Shown: positions 1-9,155 of the stretch, piece by piece | How the letters are laid out: each line of letters begins with the position of its first letter | How positions within the stretch are numbered: position 1 is the stretch's first letter | NCBI RefSeq assembly: GCF_001310815.1 | Contig: NZ_BAZK01000026.1 | Coordinates: 1-64,000, forward strand | Length of the DNA stretch: 64,000 nucleotides | From: Pseudovibrio denitrificans JCM 12308 | GTDB taxonomy: Bacteria > Pseudomonadota > Alphaproteobacteria > Rhizobiales > Stappiaceae | Reading direction: 5' to 3' | Position numbers and translations under genes: made by a program | Notes under the pieces: model-generated | What the model saw: only the letters and a program-made list of their open reading frames with translations | Database searches by the model: none | What the model was told of the DNA's origin: nothing

Positions 1-675
1 CTTTCATTTACTACGAAAAGCACGGTGATCGCTTTGAATAGCGCACCGTGCTTTCGTGTATCTGGGCTCAGCTTCCAATGATCTTTCCTTTATTTCCCTA
101 TTGTTTTTAATTATTGTAATTTAAGGGTATTTTGCTGTCTTACATTTAGGGCAGGGGAGCTGCGTTGCTTTGCGGATTTAGCTAAAAATTTTTCTAAGGC
201 AGGTGTTTAAAATGAAGACCGGTGTCACTACCTCATGGGTATTGAAGGGCGACTCTTCAATTGAGACATTTTGACTATTTACGTGGAACTACGCAGGAAA
301 TTGTGCCTGTTTTAGTGTTTAATTTTAAGCCTTGAGTAGTTTTCCCAAGCAATTGTTAGAAATCGTCATTTTTCTATTTTAATATGAGTATTTTACTCAT
401 AATATATATCTCTAGGTTTTTAGCGGTTTTTTTGTGCCCGCCTTACGAGAATGTGATCTTCTCGTGGCGTAAGGCACTCTTTCCTACCCGATTTACTCCG
501 TTGTAAGGTCTTGCGCAGATTGTGGGGCTAAGCTAATCGTGCGTTGCGGTGCGACTAGATACACCGGATCCTAGGGTGTCCTTCCTATCCTTACGCCCTA
601 CTTTCTGCAGTGTGTGCAGTGCACCAAGAGTTTTATTGGTCGCATGACCTGTTACGTCCAGGGACGGATATTCAA
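1..675. other. AT-rich intergenic leader upstream of the nuo operon
   Basis: No convincing gene lies here. The stretch is distinctly AT-rich from about 80 to 430 and holds several inverted repeats: a long hairpin at 13-57, a 7-bp repeat at 241-247/255-261, a perfect 8-bp repeat at 383-390/394-401 and a bulged hairpin at 440-475. The nuo promoter must lie in it. A loose -35-like TTGCGC near 510 followed by CTAATC about 17 bases on is the best I see, and it is weak. A 20-codon ORF at 211-273 is possible but unsupported. Confidence 0.6.
13..57 (+). terminator. Hairpin, possible terminator of an off-window gene
   Basis: A 14-bp stem with one bulged A (13-27 with 44-57) is extended by a CGCT/AGCG inner stem. 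There is no clear T-run after it, so intrinsic termination is only likely. Its position at the start of a long gap suggests it ends a plus-strand gene lying before base 1. Confidence 0.45.
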
Positions 676-1041
676 ATGGAAGACCTCCTCAGGGAGTACA
701 TCCCGATTGTCGTCTTTATCGGTGTTGCCCTCGTTATTGGCCTCGCGCTTCTCATCGCCCCGTTCATTGTTGCTTTCAAGAACCCGGATTCTGAAAAGCT
801 CTCTGCTTACGAGTGTGGTTTCAACGCCTTTGATGACGCGCGTATGAAATTCGACATCCGGTTTTATCTGGTATCGATCCTCTTCATCATCTTTGACCTC
901 GAAGTTGCTTTCCTCTTCCCATGGGCTGTTGCCTTTGGTGATCTGGGCTGGTTCGGCTTCGTCTCCATGATGATCTTCCTGGGCGTGCTCACGATTGGGT
1001 TCATCTATGAATGGAAGAAGGGAGCGCTGGAATGGGATTGA
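676..1041 (+). CDS. nuoA: NADH-quinone oxidoreductase subunit A
   Basis: Membrane subunit of complex I, which couples NADH oxidation to proton pumping; it sits at the junction of the peripheral and membrane arms. 121 residues, normal for NuoA. Three hydrophobic segments lie near 8-33, 62-82 and 92-112, with the conserved loop KLSAYECGF at 42-50 and the DxRFY/FDLEVAFLFPWA motif after it. The open frame runs upstream to 610, but the ATG at 676 has a weak GGGACGG Shine-Dalgarno and fits the family N-terminus. First gene of the nuo operon; nuoB begins 10 bases before its stop. Confidence 0.95.
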   Translation: MEDLLREYIPIVVFIGVALVIGLALLIAPFIVAFKNPDSEKLSAYECGFNAFDDARMKFDIRFYLVSILFIIFDLEVAFLFPWAVAFGDLGWFGFVSMMIFLGVLTIGFIYEWKKGALEWD

Positions 1042-1616
1042 TCTCTGACGGCTCCAAGCCTCTTGTCTCTCAAGCTCCAAAAGGGATCATCGATCCCAAC
1101 ACAGGTCGCCCGGTGGGCGAGAATGATCCATTCTTCATGAATGTGAACAACGAGCTTTCTGACAAAGGTTTTCTGGTTACTTCCAGTGAAAGCCTGATCC
1201 AGTGGGCACGTACCGGTTCTCTCATGTGGATGACGTTTGGTCTTGCCTGTTGTGCAGTGGAAATGATGCAAATGTCGATGCCGCGTTATGACGCAGAGCG
1301 TTTCGGCTTTGCTCCTCGTGGCTCTCCACGTCAGTCTGACGTGATGATTGTTGCAGGTACACTGACCAACAAGATGGCACCTGCGCTGCGCAAGGTTTAT
1401 GACCAGATGCCAGAGCCTCGCTATGTGATCTCCATGGGATCCTGTGCGAACGGCGGCGGTTACTACCACTACTCCTATTCTGTTGTGCGCGGTTGTGACC
1501 GGGTTGTTCCGGTTGACATCTATGTGCCGGGTTGTCCTCCAACTGCTGAAGCGCTGCTTTACGGTGTGCTGCTGCTGCAGAAAAAGATCCGTCGCACGGG
1601 TACGATCGAAAGATGA
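1032..1616 (+). CDS. nuoB: NADH-quinone oxidoreductase subunit B
   Basis: Carries the terminal [4Fe-4S] cluster N2 that reduces ubiquinone in complex I. The predicted protein has 194 residues with the N2 ligands visible: the CC pair at 73-74, C138 in GSCANGGG and C168 in VPGCPP. I chose the ATG at 1032 over an in-frame ATG at 1011 because AAGGGAG sits just upstream of it. It overlaps the nuoA end by 10 bases, suggesting translational coupling. A 99-base gap with a small hairpin (GGCAAGGG/CCCTGCC, near 1661-1681) separates it from nuoC. Confidence 0.96.
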   Translation: MGLISDGSKPLVSQAPKGIIDPNTGRPVGENDPFFMNVNNELSDKGFLVTSSESLIQWARTGSLMWMTFGLACCAVEMMQMSMPRYDAERFGFAPRGSPRQSDVMIVAGTLTNKMAPALRKVYDQMPEPRYVISMGSCANGGGYYHYSYSVVRGCDRVVPVDIYVPGCPPTAEALLYGVLLLQKKIRRTGTIER

Positions 1617-1715
1617 TTTACAGGTCGTGCGCTGATGGGTGCACGGCCTTATCGACATTGCTGGCAAGGGTTTCCCTGCCATTTGTGAGATGTCCAACCT
1701 ATAGGAAACAAGGTA

Positions 1716-2318
1716 ATGGACGAGACGCTTAGCGAACTCGGTGAATTTATCGAGCTAACGCTTGGAGACAAAGTTGAGAGCTGGTCGGTTGCTTATGGCG
1801 ATCTCACTCTTAATGTGTCCCATGACCAGATTATCAATGTTCTGCGTTTCCTGCGCGATGACGCGCGGTGCGGTTTTATAGCATTGGTTGATATTTGCGG
1901 TGTGGACTGGCCGGCTCGGGAAAAACGTTTTGACGTTGTGTACCACCTGCTTTCCCCTGTTCAGAACCTGCGTATCCGCGTGAAGGTTCAGACAGACGAA
2001 ACCACTCCGGTTCCGTCTGTGATTTCCATTTTCAAGGGTGCTGAATGGTTTGAACGTGAAGCCTACGACATGTACGGCATTCTGTTCACCGGTAACCCTG
2101 ATCTGCGGCGCTTGCTGACCGACTACGGTTTTGACGGTTTCCCGCTTCGCAAGGATTTTCCTCTGACAGGCTATGTAGAGGTTCGTTACGACGACACCAA
2201 GAAGCGTGTTGTTTATGAGCCTGTGCAGCTTACTCAGGAATTCCGTAGTTTTGATTTCCTCTCACCATGGGAAGGCACTGACTACGTGCTTCCTGGTGAT
2301 GAAAAAGCATCGAACTGA
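1716..2318 (+). CDS. nuoC: NADH-quinone oxidoreductase subunit C
   Basis: 30-kDa peripheral-arm subunit of complex I, contacting NuoD and NuoB near the quinone site. 200 residues, the separate (not nuoCD-fused) form usual in Alphaproteobacteria. The family signature WFEREAYDMYGI lies near 111-122 and GFPLRKDFPL at 141-150. The ATG at 1716 is preceded by an AGGAAACAAGG ribosome site. nuoD follows after 14 bases. Confidence 0.96.
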   Translation: MDETLSELGEFIELTLGDKVESWSVAYGDLTLNVSHDQIINVLRFLRDDARCGFIALVDICGVDWPAREKRFDVVYHLLSPVQNLRIRVKVQTDETTPVPSVISIFKGAEWFEREAYDMYGILFTGNPDLRRLLTDYGFDGFPLRKDFPLTGYVEVRYDDTKKRVVYEPVQLTQEFRSFDFLSPWEGTDYVLPGDEKASN

Positions 2319-2332
2319 GGCACGGGTAGAGA

Positions 2333-3517
2333 ATGGCTGAGGCTCAGGTACGAAACTTTAATATTAACTTTGGTCCGCAGCACCCTGCGGCGCACGGTGT
2401 GCTTCGTCTGGTTCTGGAACTGGATGGTGAGGTGGTCACTCGCGTTGATCCGCATATCGGCCTGTTGCACCGGGGTACTGAAAAGCTGATCGAGCACAAG
2501 ACCTATCTTCAGGCTGTGCCTTACTTCGATCGTCTGGACTATGTGGCACCGATGAACCAGGAGCATGCGTATGCTCTTGCTGTTGAGCGCCTGCTGGGCA
2601 TTGAAGTGCCTAAGCGCGGTCAGCTGATCCGTGTGCTTTACTCCGAAATCGGACGTCTGCTGTCACACTTGCTGAACGTGACCACGCAGGCGATGGACGT
2701 TGGTGCGTTGACGCCGCCGCTGTGGGGCTTTGAGCCTCGCGAAGAGCTCATGGGTTTCTATGAGCGTGGTTGTGGCGCGCGTATGCACGCAGCTTATGTG
2801 CGTCCGGGTGGTGTTCACCAGGATCTGCCACAGGATCTGCTCGATGATATGTGGAACTGGTGTGATCCGTTCCTCAAAACTCTCGACGACATTGAAGGTC
2901 TTCTGACCGATAACCGTATCTTCAAGCAGCGTAACGTTGATATCGGCGTTGTTGATCTTGATGAAGCCTGGGCAATGGGCTTCTCCGGTGTGATGGTCCG
3001 TGGTTCCGGCGCGAAATGGGATTTGCGTAAGTCGCAGCCTTATGAGTGCTACGATGAAATGGAATTCGACATCGCAATCGGCAAGAACGGCGACTGTTAT
3101 GACCGTTACCTGATCCGCATGTTCGAGATGCGCCAGTCTGTGCGTATCATGAAGCAATGTCTGGAGATGCTGGGTAAGGAAACAGGTCCTGTTTCTTCTA
3201 CTGATGGTAAGGTGGTTCCACCGAAGCGCGGTGAAATGAAGCGCTCCATGGAAGCTCTGATCCACCACTTCAAGCTTTACACCGAAGGCTATAAAGTTCC
3301 TGAGGGCGAGATTTATGCAGCCGTTGAGGCGCCAAAAGGCGAATTCGGCGTGTATCTCGTTTCTGATGGAACCAACAAGCCTTACCGCTGCAAGATCAAG
3401 GCTCCTGGCTTTGCTCACCTGCAGGCGTTGGACTACCTGTGCCGCGGCCATATGTTGGCTGACGTTGCCGCTGTCATCGGTTCCATCGATATCGTATTTG
3501 GGGAGATTGACCGGTAA
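2333..3517 (+). CDS. nuoD: NADH-quinone oxidoreductase subunit D
   Basis: 49-kDa subunit of complex I, related to the large subunit of NiFe hydrogenases and lining the quinone-binding cavity. 394 residues, full length. The NFGPQHPAAHGVLR motif is near the N-terminus and contains the conserved His of the quinone pocket. The C-terminus ends IGSIDIVFGEIDR, typical of the family. Its stop shares one base with the nuoE start (TAATG), so the two are probably translationally coupled. Confidence 0.97.
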   Translation: MAEAQVRNFNINFGPQHPAAHGVLRLVLELDGEVVTRVDPHIGLLHRGTEKLIEHKTYLQAVPYFDRLDYVAPMNQEHAYALAVERLLGIEVPKRGQLIRVLYSEIGRLLSHLLNVTTQAMDVGALTPPLWGFEPREELMGFYERGCGARMHAAYVRPGGVHQDLPQDLLDDMWNWCDPFLKTLDDIEGLLTDNRIFKQRNVDIGVVDLDEAWAMGFSGVMVRGSGAKWDLRKSQPYECYDEMEFDIAIGKNGDCYDRYLIRMFEMRQSVRIMKQCLEMLGKETGPVSSTDGKVVPPKRGEMKRSMEALIHHFKLYTEGYKVPEGEIYAAVEAPKGEFGVYLVSDGTNKPYRCKIKAPGFAHLQALDYLCRGHMLADVAAVIGSIDIVFGEIDR

Positions 3518-4317
3518 TGTCAGTGCGTCGTCTTCATCACGAACAGCCAGAGTCTTTTGAGTTCTCTCCAGAAAACCTGGAGTGGGCGAAAAAGGTTATC
3601 GAGCGTTACCCGGAAGGACGTCAGGCATCTGCTGTCGTGCCTATTCTGTGGCGTGCTCAGGAACAGGTTGGTTGGGTGACCGAGCCAGCGATCCGCGTGA
3701 TCTCTGAAATGCTCGATATGCCTCGCATCCGTGTTCTGGAAGTGGCAACCTTCTACACCATGTTCCAGCTGCAGCCGGTCGGCAAAAAAGCGCACATTCA
3801 GGTGTGTGGCACGACCCCATGTCAGCTGCGTGGTTCTGAAGAGCTTATCAAAGTTTGTAAAAGCAAGATTTCTGAGACACCTCACACTCTTTCCGAAGAT
3901 GGAAACTTCTCCTGGGAAGAGGTCGAGTGCCTTGGTGCTTGTGTGAATGCGCCAATGGTGCAGATCTTCAAAGATTTCTATGAGGATCTGGACGTTGAGA
4001 AGTTCGAGAAGCTTCTTGATGACATCGCAGGCGGAAAGCCGGTTCTGCCGGGCCCTCAGGGTGTTGACCGCATCTTCGCGGCGCCAGAGGGTGGCCCAAC
4101 CACATTGCTGAACATTGAAGACACCACAAAAGGTGCGCCTCAGGAAGCAATGATTGTTGACGGTTCCGATGCTGCGTCCAAACACCATGCAGGTGCTGCT
4201 CTGAATACTGGCGGTGCTGGTTACACCGGTGTTCCTCGCCCAGCTGAAGCTGGCGTTGCGGAGTTCATCGAAGGCCACCGCAAGGCTCAGGAAGCCAAAG
4301 CGAAAGGTGAGGGGTAA
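3517..4317 (+). CDS. nuoE: NADH-quinone oxidoreductase subunit E
   Basis: 24-kDa thioredoxin-fold subunit of the NADH dehydrogenase module of complex I, holding [2Fe-2S] cluster N1a. The four ligands are C97, C102, C138 and C142. The protein is 266 residues because of an Ala/Gly/Pro-rich tail of roughly 90 residues beyond the fold. Alphaproteobacterial NuoE proteins often carry such low-complexity tails, and its role is unknown to me. The start overlaps nuoD by one base; nuoF follows after 3 bases. Confidence 0.95.
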   Translation: MSVRRLHHEQPESFEFSPENLEWAKKVIERYPEGRQASAVVPILWRAQEQVGWVTEPAIRVISEMLDMPRIRVLEVATFYTMFQLQPVGKKAHIQVCGTTPCQLRGSEELIKVCKSKISETPHTLSEDGNFSWEEVECLGACVNAPMVQIFKDFYEDLDVEKFEKLLDDIAGGKPVLPGPQGVDRIFAAPEGGPTTLLNIEDTTKGAPQEAMIVDGSDAASKHHAGAALNTGGAGYTGVPRPAEAGVAEFIEGHRKAQEAKAKGEG

Positions 4318-4320
4318 GCG

Positions 4321-5622
4321 ATGCTGAACGATTCCGATCGTATCTTCACCAATATCTATGGTCTGCATGATTGGGGGCTCGAAGGAGCCCGTCAGCGCGG
4401 ATCATGGTCTGGTACCAAAGAAATCATTGAAAAAGGTCGTGACTGGATCATCGACGAAATGAAGACCTCCGGTCTTCGTGGTCGTGGTGGTGCGGGCTTC
4501 CCTACCGGTCTGAAGTGGTCCTTCATGCCGAAGGAAAGCGACGGTCGTCCGGCCTATCTCGTGGTCAACGCGGATGAGTCCGAGCCGGGCACCTGTAAAG
4601 ACCGTGAAATCATGCGTCACGATCCTCACCATCTGGTTGAGGGTTGTCTGCTTGCTGGTTTCGCGATGGGTGCTATTGCGGCTTACATCTACGTACGCGG
4701 TGAGTTCATTCGTGAGCGTGAACGCCTGCAGGCTGCGATTGATCAGGCTTATGATGCTGGCCTGATCGGCAAGAACAACAAGAACGGCTACGACTTTGAT
4801 ATCTACGTGCACCACGGTGCAGGGGCTTATATCTGCGGTGAGGAAACTGCACTGCTGGAAAGCCTTGAAGGTAAAAAAGGTCAGCCGCGTCTGAAGCCTC
4901 CGTTCCCTGCGAACATGGGTATCTACGGCTGCCCAACCACAGTGAACAACGTGGAATCCATTGCTGTTGCGCCGACTATTCTGAAGCGCGGTGGTGCATG
5001 GTTCTCCGGTATTGGTCGTGAAAACAACGCTGGTACCAAGCTGTTCTGTGTTTCCGGACACGTGAACAAGCCATGTACCGTTGAAGAAGCGATGGGCATT
5101 TCCTTCAAGGAGCTGATTGAAAAGCACTGCGGTGGTATCCGCGGCGGCTGGGACAATCTGCTGGCGGTTATTCCGGGTGGTTCTTCTGTTCCTTGTGTGA
5201 AGGGTGAAGACATCCGTGATGCGAAGATGGACTTTGACGGTCTGCGTGAAGTTGGCTCCTCGCTGGGTACAGCTGCGGTGATCGTGATGGACAACTCCAC
5301 CGACATCATCAAAGCAATTGCCCGTCTGTCCTACTTCTACAAGCACGAAAGCTGCGGTCAGTGTACGCCGTGCCGTGAAGGTACGGGCTGGATGTGGCGC
5401 GTGATGGAGCGGATGGTCAAGGGCGAGAGCTCTTACGACGAAATTGACATGCTGTTCAAAGTTACCAAGCAGGTGGAAGGTCATACGATCTGCGCGCTGG
5501 GTGATGCGGCTGCGTGGCCTATTCAGGGTTTGATCAAAAACTTCCGCCCTGTGATTGAAGACCGGATCGATCAGTACGTTGCCAAGCATCGTACCCCGAC
5601 CGACAAGATCGCTGCGGAGTAA
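4321..5622 (+). CDS. nuoF: NADH-quinone oxidoreductase subunit F
   Basis: 51-kDa subunit of complex I that binds NADH and FMN and carries [4Fe-4S] cluster N3. 433 residues. The FMN/NAD glycine motif RGRGGAGFPTG is near 53-63, GAGAYICGEETALLESLEG follows in the middle, and the N3 ligands sit in ESCGQCTPCREG plus a later CALGD cysteine. A GAGGGGTAAG ribosome site precedes the ATG. The pentapeptide-repeat gene starts only 3 bases after its stop. Confidence 0.97.
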   Translation: MLNDSDRIFTNIYGLHDWGLEGARQRGSWSGTKEIIEKGRDWIIDEMKTSGLRGRGGAGFPTGLKWSFMPKESDGRPAYLVVNADESEPGTCKDREIMRHDPHHLVEGCLLAGFAMGAIAAYIYVRGEFIRERERLQAAIDQAYDAGLIGKNNKNGYDFDIYVHHGAGAYICGEETALLESLEGKKGQPRLKPPFPANMGIYGCPTTVNNVESIAVAPTILKRGGAWFSGIGRENNAGTKLFCVSGHVNKPCTVEEAMGISFKELIEKHCGGIRGGWDNLLAVIPGGSSVPCVKGEDIRDAKMDFDGLREVGSSLGTAAVIVMDNSTDIIKAIARLSYFYKHESCGQCTPCREGTGWMWRVMERMVKGESSYDEIDMLFKVTKQVEGHTICALGDAAAWPIQGLIKNFRPVIEDRIDQYVAKHRTPTDKIAAE

Positions 5623-5625
5623 GGG

Positions 5626-5976
5626 ATGAAGATCAGCCAAGAGAAAAAATGTCTGGATGTAAGCGAGAGCGATCTATCCGGTTCCAGGTTTGAAGATTGC
5701 AACTTGTCTGGTTGCTCTTTTGAAAATGTGAACCTGTCTGGTGGCCGCATCAACGACGTTAATCTCTCAGGCTGGTCTATCCATGATGCAAATCTCTCGG
5801 GTTGGTCAGTCGAGAAAGTCAATCTTTCTGGGCTGATCCTTGAAAATGCCAATCTGGCTGGCGCTAAAATTAAAAGCTGCCGGCTTCTTGGTATGACCAT
5901 CGATGGAATTGAAGTGACTGAGCTTCTTAAGGCCTATCGCGCCCAGGAAGCTAAGGGTGAGGATGCCAACGCATGA
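5626..5976 (+). CDS. Pentapeptide-repeat protein inside the nuo operon
   Basis: A 116-residue protein whose centre is a strict ten-residue tandem repeat with consensus xxNLSGxxxx, running from about 15 to 90 (LSG at 17, 27, 37, 47, 57, 67, then LAG at 77). Such repeats form a right-handed quadrilateral beta-helix. No signal peptide or membrane segment is visible. A short tail, TIDGIEVTELLKAY, follows the helix. It lies 3 bases after nuoF and shares ATGA with nuoG, so it is co-translated with complex I. It is not a complex I subunit I recognise; an assembly or regulatory role is only inferred. Confidence 0.85.
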   Translation: MKISQEKKCLDVSESDLSGSRFEDCNLSGCSFENVNLSGGRINDVNLSGWSIHDANLSGWSVEKVNLSGLILENANLAGAKIKSCRLLGMTIDGIEVTELLKAYRAQEAKGEDANA

Positions 5977-8069
5977 CTAAGCTTGTCGTCGACGGCAAAG
6001 AAATCGAAGTTCCTGCGGAATATACCGTTATGCAGGCCTGTGAAGAGGCCGGTGCGGAAATTCCAAGGTTCTGTTTTCATGACCGGCTCTCCGTAGCCGG
6101 CAACTGCCGCATGTGCCTTGTGGAAGTTAAAGGCGGACCGCCAAAGCCGGTTGCCTCTTGCGCAATGGGCGTGCGCGATCTGCGTCCGGGACCAGAAGGC
6201 CAGCCACCAGAGATCTTTACAAAGTCTCCAATGGTGAAAAAAGCGCGTGAAGGTGTGATGGAGTTTCTCCTGATCAACCACCCGCTGGACTGCCCTATCT
6301 GTGACCAAGGCGGTGAGTGTGATCTTCAGGATCAGGCCATGGCTTACGGTGTAGATAGTTCGCGCTTTGCTGAAAACAAGCGCGCAGTTGAAAATAAATA
6401 CATCGGTCCGCTTGTTAAGACGATCATGACACGCTGCATTCACTGCACCCGTTGTGTTCGCTTCACGACCGAAGTTGCAGGTGTTTCTGAGCTGGGTCTG
6501 ATTGGCCGTGGTGAAGACGCCGAGATTACCACTTATCTTGAAGAAGCGCTTTCCTCCGAGCTGCAGGGCAACGTGATTGACCTTTGCCCGGTTGGTGCTC
6601 TGACTTCCCGTCCATACGAGTTTAACGCTCGTCCATGGGAACTGGTGAAGACAGAGAGCGTCGACGTGATGGACGCTCTTGGCTCCGCTATCCGTGTTGA
6701 CACACGCGGTAAAGAAGTCATGCGCATCATGCCTCGCCTCAACGAAGAGGTGAACGAGGAATGGATCTCTGACAAAACCCGTTTCATCTGGGATGGTCTG
6801 AAGACACAGCGTCTGGATCGCCCATATGCGAAGCAGAACGGTAAGCTGGCTCCTGCGAGCTGGACTGATGCTCTGAACGCGGTTGCGTCGAAGGTGAAAG
6901 CGGCTGGCGGTGCTAAGACTGCTGCAATCGCTGGTGACCTTGCTTCTGTTGAAGACATGTTTGCGCTGAAGGCTCTCATGGAGAGCATTGGCTCTGCAAA
7001 TATGGACTGCCGTCAGGATGGCGCTCAGCTTGATCCATCTCTTGGCCGTACAACATATCTGTTTAACTCTTCCGTTGAAGGTATTGAAGACGCTGATGTA
7101 ATTCTTCTCGTGGGTGCCAACCCGCGCGTTGAAGCTCCAGTTCTTAATGCCCGCATCCGTAAGGTTTGGCGTCACGGCGGTGCGAAGATTGGCTTTATCG
7201 GCCAGCCTGCAGATCTGACCTATGATGTAGACTATCTTGGCGCTGGCCCAGACACCCTGGCAGAGATTGCTTCTGGCAAGAATGCATTTGCAGAGGTTCT
7301 GAAGGGTGCGAAGAAGCCAATGATCATCGTTGGTGAAGGCGCAATCGCTCGTGAAGACGGTGCTGCTGTTCTTTCTGCCGCTGCAAAGCTGGCTGAGAGC
7401 ATTGGTGCTGTGAGTGATGAGTGGAACGGCTTTAACGTTCTGCACACTGCTGCGAGCCGCGTTGGTGGTCTGGATATCGGATTTGTTCCGGGTGAGGGCG
7501 GTCTGGATGCTGGTGGCATTCAGGATGCAGCTGCCAAGGGCGACGTTGATGTTGTGTTCCTGCTTGGTGCAGACGAACTGGACATGTCTTCCTTCGGTGA
7601 TGCGTTCGTTGTTTACATCGGTACTCACGGTGACCGCGGTGCACACCGCGCTGACGTTATTCTGCCAGGTGCTGCTTACACTGAGAAACCAGGTACCTAT
7701 GTGAACCTGGAAGGCCGTGTACAACTGGCTAACCGCGCTGCATTCCCTCCAGGTGATGCACGTGAGGACTGGGCGATCATTCGTGCGCTTTCCGGTGCAC
7801 TTGGTAAGCCGCTTGCTTTCAACAGCTTTGCGCAGCTGCGTGGTGCTCTAGTTGAAGCTGTTCCTCACATGGCGAACGTAAATTGCATTGCAACCGGTGT
7901 GGCTTCGGATGTTTCCAAGCTTGCTGCACGCGGTGGTGACATGAGTGGTGCCGGTTTTGCGCAGGCATTCAGTGATTTTTATCTAACCAACCCGATTGCC
8001 CGAGCTTCAGCGGTGATGGCCGAGTGTTCTGCACTTGCCATGCAGCGCCGAGCTGAGGCGGCGGAATAA
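5973..8069 (+). CDS. nuoG: NADH-quinone oxidoreductase subunit G
   Basis: 75-kDa iron-sulfur subunit of complex I. 698 residues. The N-terminal ferredoxin domain has ligands C34, C45, C48 and C63 for N1b. HPLDCPICDQGGECDLQDQ supplies cluster N4/N5 ligands, followed by RCIHCTRCVRF and the CPVGAL motif. The C-terminal two thirds is the molybdopterin-oxidoreductase-like domain, non-catalytic in this family. The start overlaps the stop of the pentapeptide-repeat gene by 4 bases. nuoH follows after 13 bases. Confidence 0.97.
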   Translation: MTKLVVDGKEIEVPAEYTVMQACEEAGAEIPRFCFHDRLSVAGNCRMCLVEVKGGPPKPVASCAMGVRDLRPGPEGQPPEIFTKSPMVKKAREGVMEFLLINHPLDCPICDQGGECDLQDQAMAYGVDSSRFAENKRAVENKYIGPLVKTIMTRCIHCTRCVRFTTEVAGVSELGLIGRGEDAEITTYLEEALSSELQGNVIDLCPVGALTSRPYEFNARPWELVKTESVDVMDALGSAIRVDTRGKEVMRIMPRLNEEVNEEWISDKTRFIWDGLKTQRLDRPYAKQNGKLAPASWTDALNAVASKVKAAGGAKTAAIAGDLASVEDMFALKALMESIGSANMDCRQDGAQLDPSLGRTTYLFNSSVEGIEDADVILLVGANPRVEAPVLNARIRKVWRHGGAKIGFIGQPADLTYDVDYLGAGPDTLAEIASGKNAFAEVLKGAKKPMIIVGEGAIAREDGAAVLSAAAKLAESIGAVSDEWNGFNVLHTAASRVGGLDIGFVPGEGGLDAGGIQDAAAKGDVDVVFLLGADELDMSSFGDAFVVYIGTHGDRGAHRADVILPGAAYTEKPGTYVNLEGRVQLANRAAFPPGDAREDWAIIRALSGALGKPLAFNSFAQLRGALVEAVPHMANVNCIATGVASDVSKLAARGGDMSGAGFAQAFSDFYLTNPIARASAVMAECSALAMQRRAEAAE

Positions 8070-8082
8070 GGGGACGGTGAGC

Positions 8083-9155
8083 ATGGAAGCTTTTTTCTGG
8101 GATTACGGTTGGCCACTGATCATCATGCTCTTCCAGAGCGTGCTCCTGATGGTCGTACTGCTGCTGATCGTTGCTTACATTCTTTACGCTGACCGTAAGA
8201 TCTGGGCTGCTGTTCAGATCCGTCGCGGTCCTAACGTGGTTGGCCCCTGGGGCTTGCTGCAGAGTTTTGCAGATCTTTTGAAATTCGTTTTGAAAGAGCC
8301 GATGATCCCTTCCGGATCTGACAAGTTCCTGTTCTTGTTTGCACCGCTGATTACAGTGGTTCTCTCCCTTGCTGCGTGGGCCGTTATTCCGGTTGCGCAG
8401 GGCTGGGTGATTGCAGACATCAACGTGGGTATTCTTTATGTGTTCGCGATCAGCTCCCTTGGAGTTTATGGCGTGATCATCGGTGGTTGGGCCTCCAACT
8501 CCAAATACCCGTTCCTGTCAGCTCTGCGTTCTGCAGCACAGATGGTTTCTTACGAAGTGTCTATCGGCTTCGTGATTGTGACTGTTCTGCTCTGCGTTGG
8601 TTCGCTGAACCTTTCCGAGATCGTTTACGCACAGCAGGCCCGCGGCCTTGCTCATGTGCTGGGCGTTCCGTGGCTGTCCATTCTGAACTGGTACTGGCTG
8701 CCGCTGTTCCCAATGTTCGTGGTGTTCTTTGTTTCCGCTCTTGCTGAAACAAACCGTCCTCCATTCGATCTTGCGGAAGCGGAATCCGAACTGGTTGCAG
8801 GTTTCATGGTTGAGTATGGCTCTACCCCTTACATGATGTTCATGTTGGGTGAGTACGTGGCGATCTCCCTGATGTGTGGTCTGATGACCATCCTGTTCAT
8901 GGGTGGCTGGCTGCCTCCGCTGGACATCGCTCCATTCACCTGGGTTCCTGGCATTGTCTGGTTCCTGCTGAAGTGTCTGCTGGTGTTCTTCTTCATCTCC
9001 ATGGCGAAAGCATGGTACCTCGTTACCGCTATGACCAGCTGATGCGTCTGGGTTGGAAAGTCTTCCTGCCGCTGTCTCTGGCAATGGTGTTCATCGTAGC
9101 GTTCGTGCTGATGTTCATGGGCTGGACTCCACCGGTCGGCGGATTTGGAGCATGA
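8083..9155 (+). CDS. nuoH: NADH-quinone oxidoreductase subunit H, frameshifted near 9011
   Basis: Membrane subunit of complex I forming the entry to the quinone tunnel. The frame from ATG 8083 stops at 9042 (319 residues), ending FISMAKAWYLVTAMTS. The family's conserved continuation, VPRYRYDQLMRLGWKVFLP and a last hydrophobic helix, is intact in the next frame to a stop at 9155. Restoring one A in GCATGG at 9011-9013 (to GCAATGG) gives a normal protein of about 357 residues. The other signatures (RRGPNVVGPWG, ETNRPPFDLAEAESELVAGF) are intact. A single-base consensus error is the likely cause. The restored stop shares ATGA with the next gene. Confidence 0.93.

Noticed and set aside
211..273. 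20-codon ORF with a passable ribosome site in the nuo leader
   Set aside because: Too short, no hydrophobic or regulatory-peptide pattern, nothing to separate it from chance.
5934..7724. 596-codon open frame on the minus strand
   Set aside because: It lies wholly antisense to nuoG, has no ribosome site and a composition typical of a shadow frame.
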